From NCBI GenBank assembly GCA_035493675.1, contig DATJIA010000158.1, forward strand, positions 1-40,883: a stretch of 40,883 nt of DNA, read 5' to 3'. This DNA is from JAIOQA01 sp035493675 (GTDB lineage Bacteria > Myxococcota_A > Polyangia > Haliangiales > Haliangiaceae). The notes under the pieces were generated by a model. It did no database searches. It saw nothing but the letters and a program-made list of their open reading frames with translations, and was not told the origin of the DNA. Each line of letters begins with the position of its first letter. Positions within the stretch are counted from its first letter, which is position 1. The translations under genes were made by a program, and so were the position numbers. Below, piece by piece: positions 16,368 to 25,878 of the stretch.

Positions 16368-17266
16368 CGCCGCGGTCCTATCGCACACCGCTTGCGTTCA
16401 AGACCGCTCTCGAAGATCGGCTCCGAGCGGCGTCGCGCGGCCAATTCGACCTCGAGCGGCGCCGGCAACTGTTGGTGTTCCACCGTTTTCTGGCACGCGT
16501 TGCGGAGCAGTTCGGCGACTCAATCACTCTGAAGGGTGGGCTCGTGCTCGAGCTGCGCCTCGCACGTGCCCGCACCACTAGAGATGTCGATCTTCGAGCC
16601 ACGGGTGATCCCCGAGAGTTGCTCGAGCGGCTCCGTGCGGCCGCACAGAGCGCGCTCGGCGATTACCTCACGTACGAGGTGCAGCCCGATCCAGACCAAC
16701 CTCAAATCCAGAACGCCGGCATGAAGTACGACGGCGAGCGCTACCGCGTCGAGTGCAAGCTCGCAGGAAGAACCTACGGGCGACGCTTCGGCGTCGATGT
16801 TGCGTTCGCCGATCCGATCCTCGGCGCACCGGACGTGATCGAGGTCGAGAATGTGCTCGGCTTCGCCGGTATTGCTGCGCCGAAGCTGCGCCTCTACCCA
16901 GTCGAAACGCACATCGCGGAGAAGCTCCACGCGTACACGCTGCCACGCGATTATCTCAACTCTCGCGTCAAGGACCTGCCCGATCTCGCGCTGCTTGCGA
17001 CTGTTCGCGTTCTCGAAGGTGAGCGCGTGCGCGCCGCAATCGCGCAAACCTTCGACCACCGCGCAACACACGCGGTGCCGACTCGCGTGCCGCAGCCGCC
17101 ACCGGAGTGGGCCGAGACGTACGCTGAAATGGCTTCTGAGTTCGACCTGGAGTGGCGCGACCTCGATACGGTCACCGATGCCGTAGCTCGCTTCCTCGAT
17201 CCTGTCCTCGCGGGCTCTCATATCGCGCGCTGGGACCAACGAGCATGGAGTTGGAGCGAGCCGTGA
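16364..17266 (+). CDS. AbiEii-family nucleotidyltransferase toxin
   Basis: 300 aa, full length for the family. Motif I is seen as LKGGL (57-60) with RTTRDVDLR (Asp74 and Asp76 as metal ligands). EKLHAY (Lys187) and RVKDLPDLALL (Lys203, Asp204, Asp207) provide the later motifs. AbiEii enzymes use NTPs to modify and disable a cellular target (tRNA in studied relatives) and cause growth arrest or phage resistance. The GTG start overlaps the AbiEi stop, so the two are coupled. All key residues appear intact, so the toxin is probably active. No integrase or attachment site borders the pair. Confidence 0.88.
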   Translation: MTPRSYRTPLAFKTALEDRLRAASRGQFDLERRRQLLVFHRFLARVAEQFGDSITLKGGLVLELRLARARTTRDVDLRATGDPRELLERLRAAAQSALGDYLTYEVQPDPDQPQIQNAGMKYDGERYRVECKLAGRTYGRRFGVDVAFADPILGAPDVIEVENVLGFAGIAAPKLRLYPVETHIAEKLHAYTLPRDYLNSRVKDLPDLALLATVRVLEGERVRAAIAQTFDHRATHAVPTRVPQPPPEWAETYAEMASEFDLEWRDLDTVTDAVARFLDPVLAGSHIARWDQRAWSWSEP

Positions 17267-17297
17267 GACAGCGCGTTGCGGCCAGTGTCGATCGGGT

Positions 17298-18230
17298 ATG
17301 CGCTTGTCACTTCTCGTCTTGATCGCCCTCGCAGCGCCAGCCTTCGCCGACGGCGACCTCGGCCGCAAGGATCCGGGCCTCTACAACCTCAAGGGCACGA
17401 TCTACGAGCTCCCCGAGGGCACCGATCACATGCCCGAGGATCTGTCCAAGATGCCCGTCATGGGCGTCATCTACACCGATCGCCTCGACGTCCCGCCGCG
17501 CTCCTTCGAGGAGGGCTTCCCCGGCGTGACCGATCGCTACGAGTGGTTCGGCATCGTCTACACCGGCACGCTGCAGATCGACACGCCCGGCACCTACGCG
17601 TGGCACTCGATCACCGACGACGGGATCATCCTGTGGATCGACGGCAAGGAGGTGATGCGCAACGACAGCATCCACGCGCCCGCCGACGCCAACGGCGAGG
17701 TCACGCTCGCCAAGGGCACCCACTCGATGAAGGTCTGGTACTTCCAGGGCCCGGCCTCGCAGATCGCGCTGCAGCTGTTCGTGACGATCCCGAAAGCGGA
17801 AGAGAAGCTGTTCGTGATCTCCGACTTCCAGAAGGGCCTCTCGATCGCGTACGACTCGCTCAAGGCGACCGCGACCGCCGACGGCATCAAGGTCGATCTC
17901 GACGCGAGCGTTCTGTTCGACTCCGGCAAGGACAAGCTCAAGCCCGCCGGCAAGAAGACGCTCGCCAAGCTCGCCACGATCCTCGCGAGCTATCCCGACG
18001 CGCACGTGCGCATCGAGGGCCACACCGACTCGCAAGCCGCCGACGACTTCAACCAGAAGCTCAGCGAGCGCCGCGCCGCCGCCGTCGCAGCCGCGCTGAA
18101 GGCCGCGCACGCGCCGAAGACGCTCGTGATCGAGGCGGTCGGCTTCGGCGAGACCCGCCCGATCGCCGACAACGCGACCGAAGAGGGCCGCGCGAAGAAC
18201 CGCCGCGTCGAGATTTACATCAAACCGTGA
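17298..18230 (+). CDS. Exported PA14-like and OmpA-domain protein
   Basis: 310 aa. A clear signal peptide (MRLSLLVLIALAAPAFA) is followed by a PA14-like beta domain at about residues 30-165 (WFGIVYTGTLQID, TPGTYAWHSITDDGIILWIDG, KGTHSMKVWYFQG). The C-terminal 110 residues are an OmpA/MotB peptidoglycan-binding domain: ASVLFDSGKDKLKP, VRIEGHTDS, LSERRAAAV and KNRRVEIYI. PA14 domains often bind sugars; the OmpA domain anchors to the cell wall, so this may sense or hold surface glycan. It starts 31 bases after abiEii, and its base composition returns to that of the chromosome. Confidence 0.88.
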   Translation: MRLSLLVLIALAAPAFADGDLGRKDPGLYNLKGTIYELPEGTDHMPEDLSKMPVMGVIYTDRLDVPPRSFEEGFPGVTDRYEWFGIVYTGTLQIDTPGTYAWHSITDDGIILWIDGKEVMRNDSIHAPADANGEVTLAKGTHSMKVWYFQGPASQIALQLFVTIPKAEEKLFVISDFQKGLSIAYDSLKATATADGIKVDLDASVLFDSGKDKLKPAGKKTLAKLATILASYPDAHVRIEGHTDSQAADDFNQKLSERRAAAVAAALKAAHAPKTLVIEAVGFGETRPIADNATEEGRAKNRRVEIYIKP

Positions 18231-18253
18231 CGATCCGTCAGGCGCGGCGCGGG

Positions 18254-18262
18254 TGCTAGGCT
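18254..18262 (+). promoter_or_regulatory. Extended -10 ahead of a probably leaderless ALDH gene
   Basis: TGC-TAGGCT (18254-18262) is an extended -10 element. Only 6 bases separate it from the ATG at 18269, so transcription would begin at or beside the start codon. No Shine-Dalgarno sequence is present and the -35 is weak. Confidence 0.4.
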
Positions 18263-18268
18263 GCCCGC

Positions 18269-19801
18269 ATGGGCTCCGCCGCTGCCGCTTCGACTTCGTC
18301 CGCGCCCGCCGGGCGCATCGTCAGCATCAACCCCGCGACGGGCGTGCCGCTCGGCGACGTCCCCGACATGAGCGCGGAGCAGATCAAGGCCGCGGTCGCG
18401 CGCGCGCGTGCGGCGCAGCAGGCGTGGGGCGAGCTCGGCGTCGCCGAGCGCTGCCGCCGCGTCGCGCGCTTCGGCGACGTGTTGATGGAGCGCAGCGACG
18501 AGGTGATCGAGCTGATCGTGAAAGAAGGCGGCAAGACCCGCCTCGAAGCGCTCGGCACCGAGGTCGCGGTGGTCGCCGATCTCACGCGCTACTTCGTGAA
18601 GCACGCGGCGCGCGCGCTCGCGCCCGAGTCGATCCCGCTGCACCTCATGCGGCATCGCGCGAGCTACGTGCACTACGTGCCGCGCGGCGTGATCGCGGTG
18701 ATCGCGCCGTGGAACTTCCCGTTCTCGATCCCGATGGGCGAGGTCGTGATGTCGCTGATCGCGGGCAACGGCGTCGTGCTGAAGCCGTCGGAGATGACGC
18801 CGCTCATCGGCCTGAAGGCGAAGGAGCTCGCCGACGCCGCCGGCATCCCGGTCGATCTGTTCCAGGTCGTCACCGGGCGCGGGCCCGCGGGCGCGGCGCT
18901 GATCGACAGCGGCGTCGACTACGTCGTCTTCACCGGCTCGGTCGCGACCGGCAAGAAGGTCGGCGCGGCGTGCGGCGTGCGCTTGATCCCGTGCACGCTC
19001 GAGCTCGGCGGCAAGGCGCCCGCGATCGTGTGCGCCGACGCCGATCTCTCACGCGCGGCGCAGGCGATCGTGTGGGGCGGCTTCGCGAACTCGGGCCAGG
19101 TGTGCTGCTCGGTCGAGCGCGTGTACGCGCACGAGAACATCCACGACGAGCTCGTGCGCCGCATCGTCGACGAGACGCGCACGCTCCGCCAAGGCGACGC
19201 GTCGGCGGGCGAGGTCGACGTCGGCGCGATGACCTGGGACAAGCAGGTCGACAACGTCGAGCGCTTGGTCGACGACGCGGTCAAGCGCGGCGCGCAGGTC
19301 GAGACCGGCGGCAAGCGCGCCGCGGGCCCGGGGCTCTTCTTCGAGCCGACCGTGCTCACGCGCTGCACGCAGGACATGGACATCATGCGCAAGGAGATCT
19401 TCGGCCCCGCGATCCCGATCATGAAGGTCGCCACCGAAGAAGAGGGCGTGCGCCTCGCCAACGACTCGAACCTCGGGCTGAACGCGTACGTCTTCTCGCG
19501 CGACACCCACAAGGCGCGCCGGATCGCCGAGCGCGTCGAGGCCGGCACCGTGATGATCAACGACGTGCTCAACACCTTCGCGTGTCCGGAGACGCCGTGG
19601 GGCGGCGTGAAGATGTCGGGCATCGGGCGGACGCACTCGGTGATCGGGCTGCGCGATCTCTGCCAGCTCCGCCACGTCAACTACGATCGCATCGCGCTAC
19701 CCCGGGAGATCTGGTGGTACCCGTACAAGCAGCGCACGTACACGTGGCTGTTGCGCGGCATGAAGGTGCTGTTCGGCAAGAAGCCCTGGCAGCGCACGTA
19801 A
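18269..19801 (+). CDS. Aldehyde dehydrogenase family protein
   Basis: 510 aa. The family motifs are complete: PWNFPFSIPMG with the oxyanion Asn, KPSEMTPL for cofactor binding, FTGSVATGKKV, the general base in LELGGKAPAIV, the catalytic cysteine in GQVCCSVERVY and EIFGPAIPI near the end. It oxidises an aldehyde to the acid with NAD(P)+. A 45-residue tail after the usual end (REIWWYPYKQRTYTWLLRGM) is aromatic and basic, which suggests membrane association as in long-chain fatty aldehyde dehydrogenases; this is inferred. The gene stands alone, 38 bases after the OmpA protein. Confidence 0.92.
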   Translation: MGSAAAASTSSAPAGRIVSINPATGVPLGDVPDMSAEQIKAAVARARAAQQAWGELGVAERCRRVARFGDVLMERSDEVIELIVKEGGKTRLEALGTEVAVVADLTRYFVKHAARALAPESIPLHLMRHRASYVHYVPRGVIAVIAPWNFPFSIPMGEVVMSLIAGNGVVLKPSEMTPLIGLKAKELADAAGIPVDLFQVVTGRGPAGAALIDSGVDYVVFTGSVATGKKVGAACGVRLIPCTLELGGKAPAIVCADADLSRAAQAIVWGGFANSGQVCCSVERVYAHENIHDELVRRIVDETRTLRQGDASAGEVDVGAMTWDKQVDNVERLVDDAVKRGAQVETGGKRAAGPGLFFEPTVLTRCTQDMDIMRKEIFGPAIPIMKVATEEEGVRLANDSNLGLNAYVFSRDTHKARRIAERVEAGTVMINDVLNTFACPETPWGGVKMSGIGRTHSVIGLRDLCQLRHVNYDRIALPREIWWYPYKQRTYTWLLRGMKVLFGKKPWQRT

Positions 19802-19894
19802 GTAGCGCCCTCACGCTGGCGCCGCGTGATCGTCCTGGCGCGCGGCGGCCGTTTCGGCGACGATGATCTCTCTCGATCGGAGGGGGACGATCGC

Positions 19895-20302
19895 ATGGAG
19901 CTTCCACGCTTGCTCGTGGTGGACGACGACGCGTTCGTGTGCGAGCTCGTGCGGCGCGCGCTGCGCGATCGCTACGTCGTCGTCGTCGACACCGCCGCGT
20001 CGCAGGCGCTCGAGCGCCTGTGCGACGGTCAGCGCTTCGCCGCGATCCTGTGCGACGTGATGATGCCGGGCGCGAGCGGGCTCGATCTGCTCGCGCACGT
20101 CCGGCGCGACTTCCCCGAGCAGGCGGTGTCGTTCACGCTGCTCACCGCGGCGCCGACCGAGGAGCTGGTCGAGTCCGGCGTGCCGTTCCTGGCCAAGCCG
20201 TTCCGCCGCGACGATCTGGTGCGCTTCGTCGACGCGCACGCGATCACGCTCACGTCGGATGGAGGACGTACAGCTCGAAGAGATCACGAGACGGCGCGGT
20301 AG
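19895..20302 (+). CDS. Receiver-only response regulator
   Basis: 135 aa with a single CheY-type receiver domain: acidic pair in LLVVDDDAF, phospho-acceptor Asp in AILCDVMMPGASG, the switch Thr in LLTAAP and the invariant Lys in FLAKPFRRDD. No output domain follows, so it relays a phosphate or acts by direct binding. The start at 19895 was chosen because GGAGGGGG lies 8-15 bases upstream. Its 3' end overlaps the convergent Asp-box gene by 53 bases, so the final basic residues may be dispensable. No histidine kinase is nearby. Confidence 0.88.
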   Translation: MELPRLLVVDDDAFVCELVRRALRDRYVVVVDTAASQALERLCDGQRFAAILCDVMMPGASGLDLLAHVRRDFPEQAVSFTLLTAAPTEELVESGVPFLAKPFRRDDLVRFVDAHAITLTSDGGRTARRDHETAR

Positions 20303-21029
20303 CCGTCTCGGGCGTGACGCGCGTGGTCTGCCGCCCGTGCGTGCGCACGACGCCGTCGTCGGTCGCGTCGAAGCGATCGTGGCCGAGGCGGATCGATCGC
20401 GCGCGGCGCGGGCGCTTGGTCGCCACCGCGGTCCAGGTCGCGCCGCCGTCGTCGGAGCGGAGCGTGGGGCCGCGCGAGAACGCGCCGCCGATCTCGGGCA
20501 GCGCGAGCGTGCCGACGATCAGGTGATCGTGATCGATCGCGACCGTGTCGGCGGCGATCCCGATCAGCGCGCCGACGTCGTCCTCGGGCAGCGCGACCGG
20601 GATCGCGGTCCAGGTGACGCCGCCGTCGGTCGAGCGCAGGAGGCCGTCGCCGTCGACCGCGACGATCACGCCGCCCGCGGTCGCGAGCGAATAGATGCGG
20701 CGCTCGGCGTGCGTCTTCGCGCGCGCGGGAGCGGCGAAGTCGGTGACGCGCACGTGCATGTGATCGGGCACGTGACAGCCGACGCCGTAGCGATCGAGCA
20801 CGAGCGTGGTGTCGTGATCGGCGAGCGCGAGGACGAGATCGGTGAGCGGGTGCACCGGCTTGTCCTTGGTCATCACCGCGCAGAAGTCCGCGGGCGTGTC
20901 GGGCGTCGTGTAGACGATCGTCTCGGCGCAGGTCGCGAGATCGATCGCGACGATCTGCTGATCGCGCGCGACGTACGCGTGCGCGTGCGCGTGATCGTAG
21001 ACGGCGTGCGCGACCGCCGCGCAGCTCAC
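20250..21029 (-). CDS. Asp-box (BNR) repeat protein
   Basis: 259 aa from a GTG that overlaps the cupin stop (GTGA). Two clear Asp boxes (STDGGVTW and SDDGGATW) plus repeated beta-strand segments (VIVAVDGDGLLRS, RFDATDDGVVRTHG) indicate a beta-propeller of the sialidase/Ycf48/photosystem-assembly-factor type. Such propellers bind ligands or proteins; catalytic residues of sialidases are not evident. The start lacks a signal peptide, although the N-terminus is alanine-rich. Its place downstream of a lipoprotein and a cupin gives no clear role. Confidence 0.65.
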   Translation of the reverse strand: MSCAAVAHAVYDHAHAHAYVARDQQIVAIDLATCAETIVYTTPDTPADFCAVMTKDKPVHPLTDLVLALADHDTTLVLDRYGVGCHVPDHMHVRVTDFAAPARAKTHAERRIYSLATAGGVIVAVDGDGLLRSTDGGVTWTAIPVALPEDDVGALIGIAADTVAIDHDHLIVGTLALPEIGGAFSRGPTLRSDDGGATWTAVATKRPRRARSIRLGHDRFDATDDGVVRTHGRQTTRVTPETATAPSRDLFELYVLHPT

Positions 21030-21391
21030 GGCGTCGACGTGCCGCTGCGGCCGTAGCGATCTTCGAGCCGCACGACGTCGTCGAGCTCGGGCGTCGAGAC
21101 CTCGAGGACGTCGGTGTCCTCGATCGCGATCATGCGGTGGCGCAGGCCGGGCGTGACGTGGAACGGCTCGCGCGGCAGGAGATCGCGCGTGCGCACCGGC
21201 TCGCCGTCGGCGAAGTACTGCAGCTGCATCTTGCCGCTCAGCACCATGATCGTCTCGTCCTTCACGCGGTGGTACTGGAGCGAGAGCGCCTCGCCCGCCT
21301 TCACGTGGAGGATCTTGCCGACGTAGCGATCGGTCTTCGCCCACAGGAGCTCGTGGCCCCAGGGCTTGTCGACGATCTTCGTGTCGCTCAC
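21026..21391 (-). CDS. Small cupin, mannose-6-phosphate isomerase type II-like
   Basis: 121 aa. The whole protein is one cupin barrel: KPWGHELLWAKTDRYVGKIL, SLQYHRVKDETIMVLSGKM, a central YFADGEPV, and FHVTPGLRHRMIAIEDTDVLEVST. It matches the C-terminal isomerase domain of ManC-type proteins, which interconvert sugar phosphates, and similar stand-alone cupins act on sugar nucleotides. Metal ligands appear to be the His in QYHR, the Glu in KDET and the His in LRHR. The GTG start overlaps the stop of the upstream lipoprotein gene and its own stop overlaps the next start, so the three are coupled. Confidence 0.8.
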   Translation of the reverse strand: MSDTKIVDKPWGHELLWAKTDRYVGKILHVKAGEALSLQYHRVKDETIMVLSGKMQLQYFADGEPVRTRDLLPREPFHVTPGLRHRMIAIEDTDVLEVSTPELDDVVRLEDRYGRSGTSTP

Positions 21392-22140
21392 GGCGTCTTC
21401 TTCGCGGAGCCGGAACCGGAGCCGCTGGCGCTGCCCGAGCCGCTTCCGCTCCCGCTGCCCGCCGGCGGCCTGTCCATCGTCGACGACGACTCGTCGGAAG
21501 ACGGCGGCGGCGCGACGAACTTCGGCTGCGAGCCGGGCACGTCCTCGCGGCGATCGACCTTGCCGTCGTAGTCGTCGTCGTAGAGGAGCGCGATCAAGGC
21601 GCCGCCCTTGTACTGTTCCCAGAGATCCGGCTTGCCGTCCTTGTTGCGATCGCGGCGCACGCTCTGGATCGCGCCGTCGGCGCCGTAGATCTCCTTGACG
21701 TCGTAGGTGCCGTCGAAGTCGGTGTCGCGCTCGACCTCGACGACCTGGTTCGTCTTCGGATCGAAGACGGACGAGTAGTCGAACTTGCCGTCGTAGTCGA
21801 GGTCGGCCTTCTCGAACGACGGGTTGCCCTTCTCGTTGTAGCCGACGACCCAGTCCTTGCGGCCGTCGTGATCGAAGTCGACCTGCTTGCAGGTGAGCGT
21901 CTCGACCTTGGTGCCGCCCTGATCGACGGTCTTGTAGAGCCGCCACACGTCGGGGCGGTTGTCGCGGTTGAGGTCGTACGTCACGACGTTCTTGCCGGTC
22001 GTGTCGCAGAGCGTGGGATCCACTTTCGGGATCGCGGTGGCATCGGTGCCGGTCGCGTCGGTCGGCGTGGTGCCCTTGTTCGACTTCCCGCCGCACGCGG
22101 CGGTGGCGCACAGCAGGAACACCGCAAGACGATTCCGCAT
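21388..22140 (-). CDS. Lipoprotein with six calcium-binding DxDxDG loops
   Basis: 250 aa from ATG 22140, where the signal MRNRLAVFLLCATAACGG begins and ends at a lipobox cysteine. Six acidic loops of EF-hand/thrombospondin-3 style follow at intervals of about 20-27 residues: DLNRDNRPD, DFDHDGRKD, DLDYDGKFD, DTDFDGTYD, DRNKDGKPD and DDDYDGKVD. The C-terminus is a Pro patch and a Gly-Ser run. It is likely a calcium-binding surface lipoprotein. TACGCT lies 7 bases before the ATG and may be a -10. Function beyond metal binding is unknown. Confidence 0.82.
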   Translation of the reverse strand: MRNRLAVFLLCATAACGGKSNKGTTPTDATGTDATAIPKVDPTLCDTTGKNVVTYDLNRDNRPDVWRLYKTVDQGGTKVETLTCKQVDFDHDGRKDWVVGYNEKGNPSFEKADLDYDGKFDYSSVFDPKTNQVVEVERDTDFDGTYDVKEIYGADGAIQSVRRDRNKDGKPDLWEQYKGGALIALLYDDDYDGKVDRREDVPGSQPKFVAPPPSSDESSSTMDRPPAGSGSGSGSGSASGSGSGSAKKTP

Positions 22141-22177
22141 ATCGCGCAGCGTACGCCGCGGCCCGGACCGCTGCAAC

Positions 22178-23761
22178 TCAGTGCGCGCGAACCATGCGCG
22201 CGAACAGCGAGCCCGTGGCGCCCCGCACCTTGATCGTGCCCTTCCATGGCGCGTAGCCCTTGAGCGTGGCAGTCACGCGGAGCGTCTCCCACGCCATCAC
22301 CTTCGTCGTCGGTGCGTGGGTCGCGGCGCCGTTGATCGTGAACGCCGCGCCGGGCGGGATCGAGCGCAAGGTCAGCATCCCCGACGGGCGCTGCATGTGG
22401 ATGTCGAGCGTCGCGGGCGCCTCGTTCGACGCCGTCATCGTGCGCGCGACGCGATCGTAGCGCGGGTGCGTGAGCACCAGCGGCGCGTCGCCGCACGGCA
22501 CCGCCGCGCCGTCGACCGGCGACATGCCGAGATCGAGCGCGCCGTACTGCACGTGCACGCCCGCCGGCGTCGTCCTGATCGTCGCGCTGCATCCGTTCTG
22601 GGACGTGGACGTGGACGTGGTCGTAGGCGCGGTCGTGGTCGTGGTCGGAATCGTTGACGGCGACGGCGACGGCGACGGCGACGTGGGCGGCGGTGTCACC
22701 GCCGCGGGCGGCGGCGCCGGAGCGGGTGCCGGAGGCGGCATCGCTGCCGCGGCGGGTGCGTGCGCCGGCGCCGTCGTGCTCTCCGCCTTCGTCGACGATC
22801 CATTCGCGAACAAGATCCATCCACCCACGATCCCGAGCACGACCGACGCGACCGCGACGATCGCGATCGTCTTCCGCGACGATTGCGCCGGCGGCACGTA
22901 GAACGGCGGCGGGTGCAACGCCACGGGCTCCACCGACGGCATCACCGCGACCGGATCGGCGAGGGCGGGCGCCAGCGACGGCGGCGGCGACAGCGACGAC
23001 GGCGGCAGCCCCGACGTCGGATCGTAGACGACCGCCTGCACGTCGGTCGGCTCTGCGAAGTCGTTCACGTCGTAGAGCTCGCTGTGCTCGTAGATCATGC
23101 AGTCGACGAAGTTGCCGAGCTGCTCGTCGTCCATCGTCGCGAGCGGGTTCGCGGGCAGCTGGATCGGCGACGGCGGGACGCGCTCCTCGTTGTGCGGCGA
23201 CGGCCCGGCCAGCTTCTTCGCGCGCTCGATCAACTCCTCGCGCGTCGGCGGACGAGAAGGTGCGGGCCCCGGCGGCGGCGTCGCTTCCGGAACGATCGCG
23301 GGCAAGCGCGGCGCGACCGACACCGGCGGCACCACCGCGGGCACGCGGATCGTGTGCGAGCGCGGCTTCGGCGGGGGCGGCGTCACCGGCGCGAGCTTGA
23401 TCGCGGCGGGCGCGGGCGGCGGCGGGCTCTTCAACTTCTCGCGGCGCTCGAGCAACTGTCGATGCACCTCGCGCGACGCCGGCGTCAGATCGACCAAGCG
23501 CAGCCACATGCCGCACTTGCCCTCGGGGCCGGTCGGGATCAGGTGCTGCTCGACGACCTCGCCGACGCCCTTGAGCGCCGTCGATCCGTCGGCGAGCTGG
23601 ATCACGAACGGCTGCGGCGGACCGCCGACCGCTTTCGGGTTGCTCGTGATGACGAACAACCGCTCGTTCTCAGCGAAACGCGCAAACCCCGCGACGAACT
23701 CTTCGAGCGAAGAGCATCGCGCCACGGCACGCAGTGCGCGCGGCTTCCCCTCGTCGGCCAC
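22178..23761 (-). CDS. PilZ-type N-terminus, transmembrane segment and PEGA-like repeats
   Basis: 527 aa from a GTG. Residues 1-115 (FVAGFARFAENERLFVIT, FVIQLADGSTALKGVGEVVE, GMWLRLVDLT) resemble the PilZ-subset domain that is repeated in myxobacterial genomes; the arginine motif for cyclic-di-GMP is not seen. A Pro-rich linker follows, with a short conserved-looking patch (MDDEQLGNFVDCMIYEH). One membrane helix (KTIAIVAVASVVLGIVGGW) lies near residue 305. After a Thr/Pro/Ser-rich spacer, two PEGA-like beta repeats occupy the last 140 residues (CSATIRTTPAGVHVQYG, GMLTLRSIPPGAAFTINGA). It probably links a cytoplasmic signal to the envelope. TAAGAT lies 5 bases before the GTG. Confidence 0.75.
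   Translation of the reverse strand: MADEGKPRALRAVARCSSLEEFVAGFARFAENERLFVITSNPKAVGGPPQPFVIQLADGSTALKGVGEVVEQHLIPTGPEGKCGMWLRLVDLTPASREVHRQLLERREKLKSPPPPAPAAIKLAPVTPPPPKPRSHTIRVPAVVPPVSVAPRLPAIVPEATPPPGPAPSRPPTREELIERAKKLAGPSPHNEERVPPSPIQLPANPLATMDDEQLGNFVDCMIYEHSELYDVNDFAEPTDVQAVVYDPTSGLPPSSLSPPPSLAPALADPVAVMPSVEPVALHPPPFYVPPAQSSRKTIAIVAVASVVLGIVGGWILFANGSSTKAESTTAPAHAPAAAAMPPPAPAPAPPPAAVTPPPTSPSPSPSPSTIPTTTTTAPTTTSTSTSQNGCSATIRTTPAGVHVQYGALDLGMSPVDGAAVPCGDAPLVLTHPRYDRVARTMTASNEAPATLDIHMQRPSGMLTLRSIPPGAAFTINGAATHAPTTKVMAWETLRVTATLKGYAPWKGTIKVRGATGSLFARMVRAH
22601..22686. repeat. Hexamer tandem repeats in the spacer of the PilZ/PEGA gene
   Basis: Runs of GGACGT, GGTCGT and GACGGC hexamers in succession. 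On the coding strand they encode the Thr-rich and Ser-Pro-rich spacer after the membrane helix. Such tracts change length by slippage, so spacer length may vary among strains. Confidence 0.6.
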
Positions 23762-23809
23762 GCTCTATCTTATCGCGGCCCTGCAGCTCCGGCGTGATTT
23801 TTCACGAAG

Positions 23810-23838
23810 TTGACCATGTACGTATTGTCACGTAGGGT
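23810..23838 (+). promoter_or_regulatory. Sigma70-type promoter for the RHH-lepA-lepB run
   Basis: TTGACC (23810-23815), 17 bases, TAGGGT (23833-23838). The GTG of the ribbon-helix-helix gene begins 9 bases after the -10, so the message would be nearly leaderless. Imperfect GTACGTA/TCACGTA sequences lie in the spacer and could be a site for the regulator itself. Confidence 0.5.
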
Positions 23839-23847
23839 TGCGCCAGC

Positions 23848-24045
23848 GTGCCCCGCAAGAAGCTGTCGACCACCGTCTACATCACGCCCGAGCAAGACGC
23901 CCGGTTGAAGCTGCTGCACGCGCGCACGAAGGTCCCCGTGGCCGAATACATCCGCCAGGGTATCGACCTCGTGCTCGACAAGTACCGCGCGAACTTGCCG
24001 GGACAAGTCGACCTGTTCCACGGCGACTCCGCAGAGACCGACTGA
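23848..24045 (+). CDS. Ribbon-helix-helix regulator
   Basis: 65 aa from GTG. The sequence KLSTTVYITPEQDARLK is a typical RHH beta strand and first helix, and VPVAEYIRQGIDLVLDKYR is the second helix; the last 15 residues are acidic. Such proteins bind DNA as dimers and usually repress their own or a neighbouring promoter. Its stop is 26 bases before lepA and both may share the promoter at 23810. No toxin gene is next to it, so it is not obviously an antitoxin. A GAGGCG/CGCCTC hairpin (24048-24070) sits over the lepA ribosome binding site. Confidence 0.82.
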   Translation: MPRKKLSTTVYITPEQDARLKLLHARTKVPVAEYIRQGIDLVLDKYRANLPGQVDLFHGDSAETD

Positions 24046-24071
24046 CCGAGGCGTGGTAGAGAGGCGCCTCG

Positions 24072-25874
<1,803 letters not shown>

Positions 25875-25878
25875 GGCG

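Noticed and set aside
23848..24045. The RHH gene as a type II antitoxin
   Set aside because: No toxin-sized gene lies beside it; the next gene is lepA.
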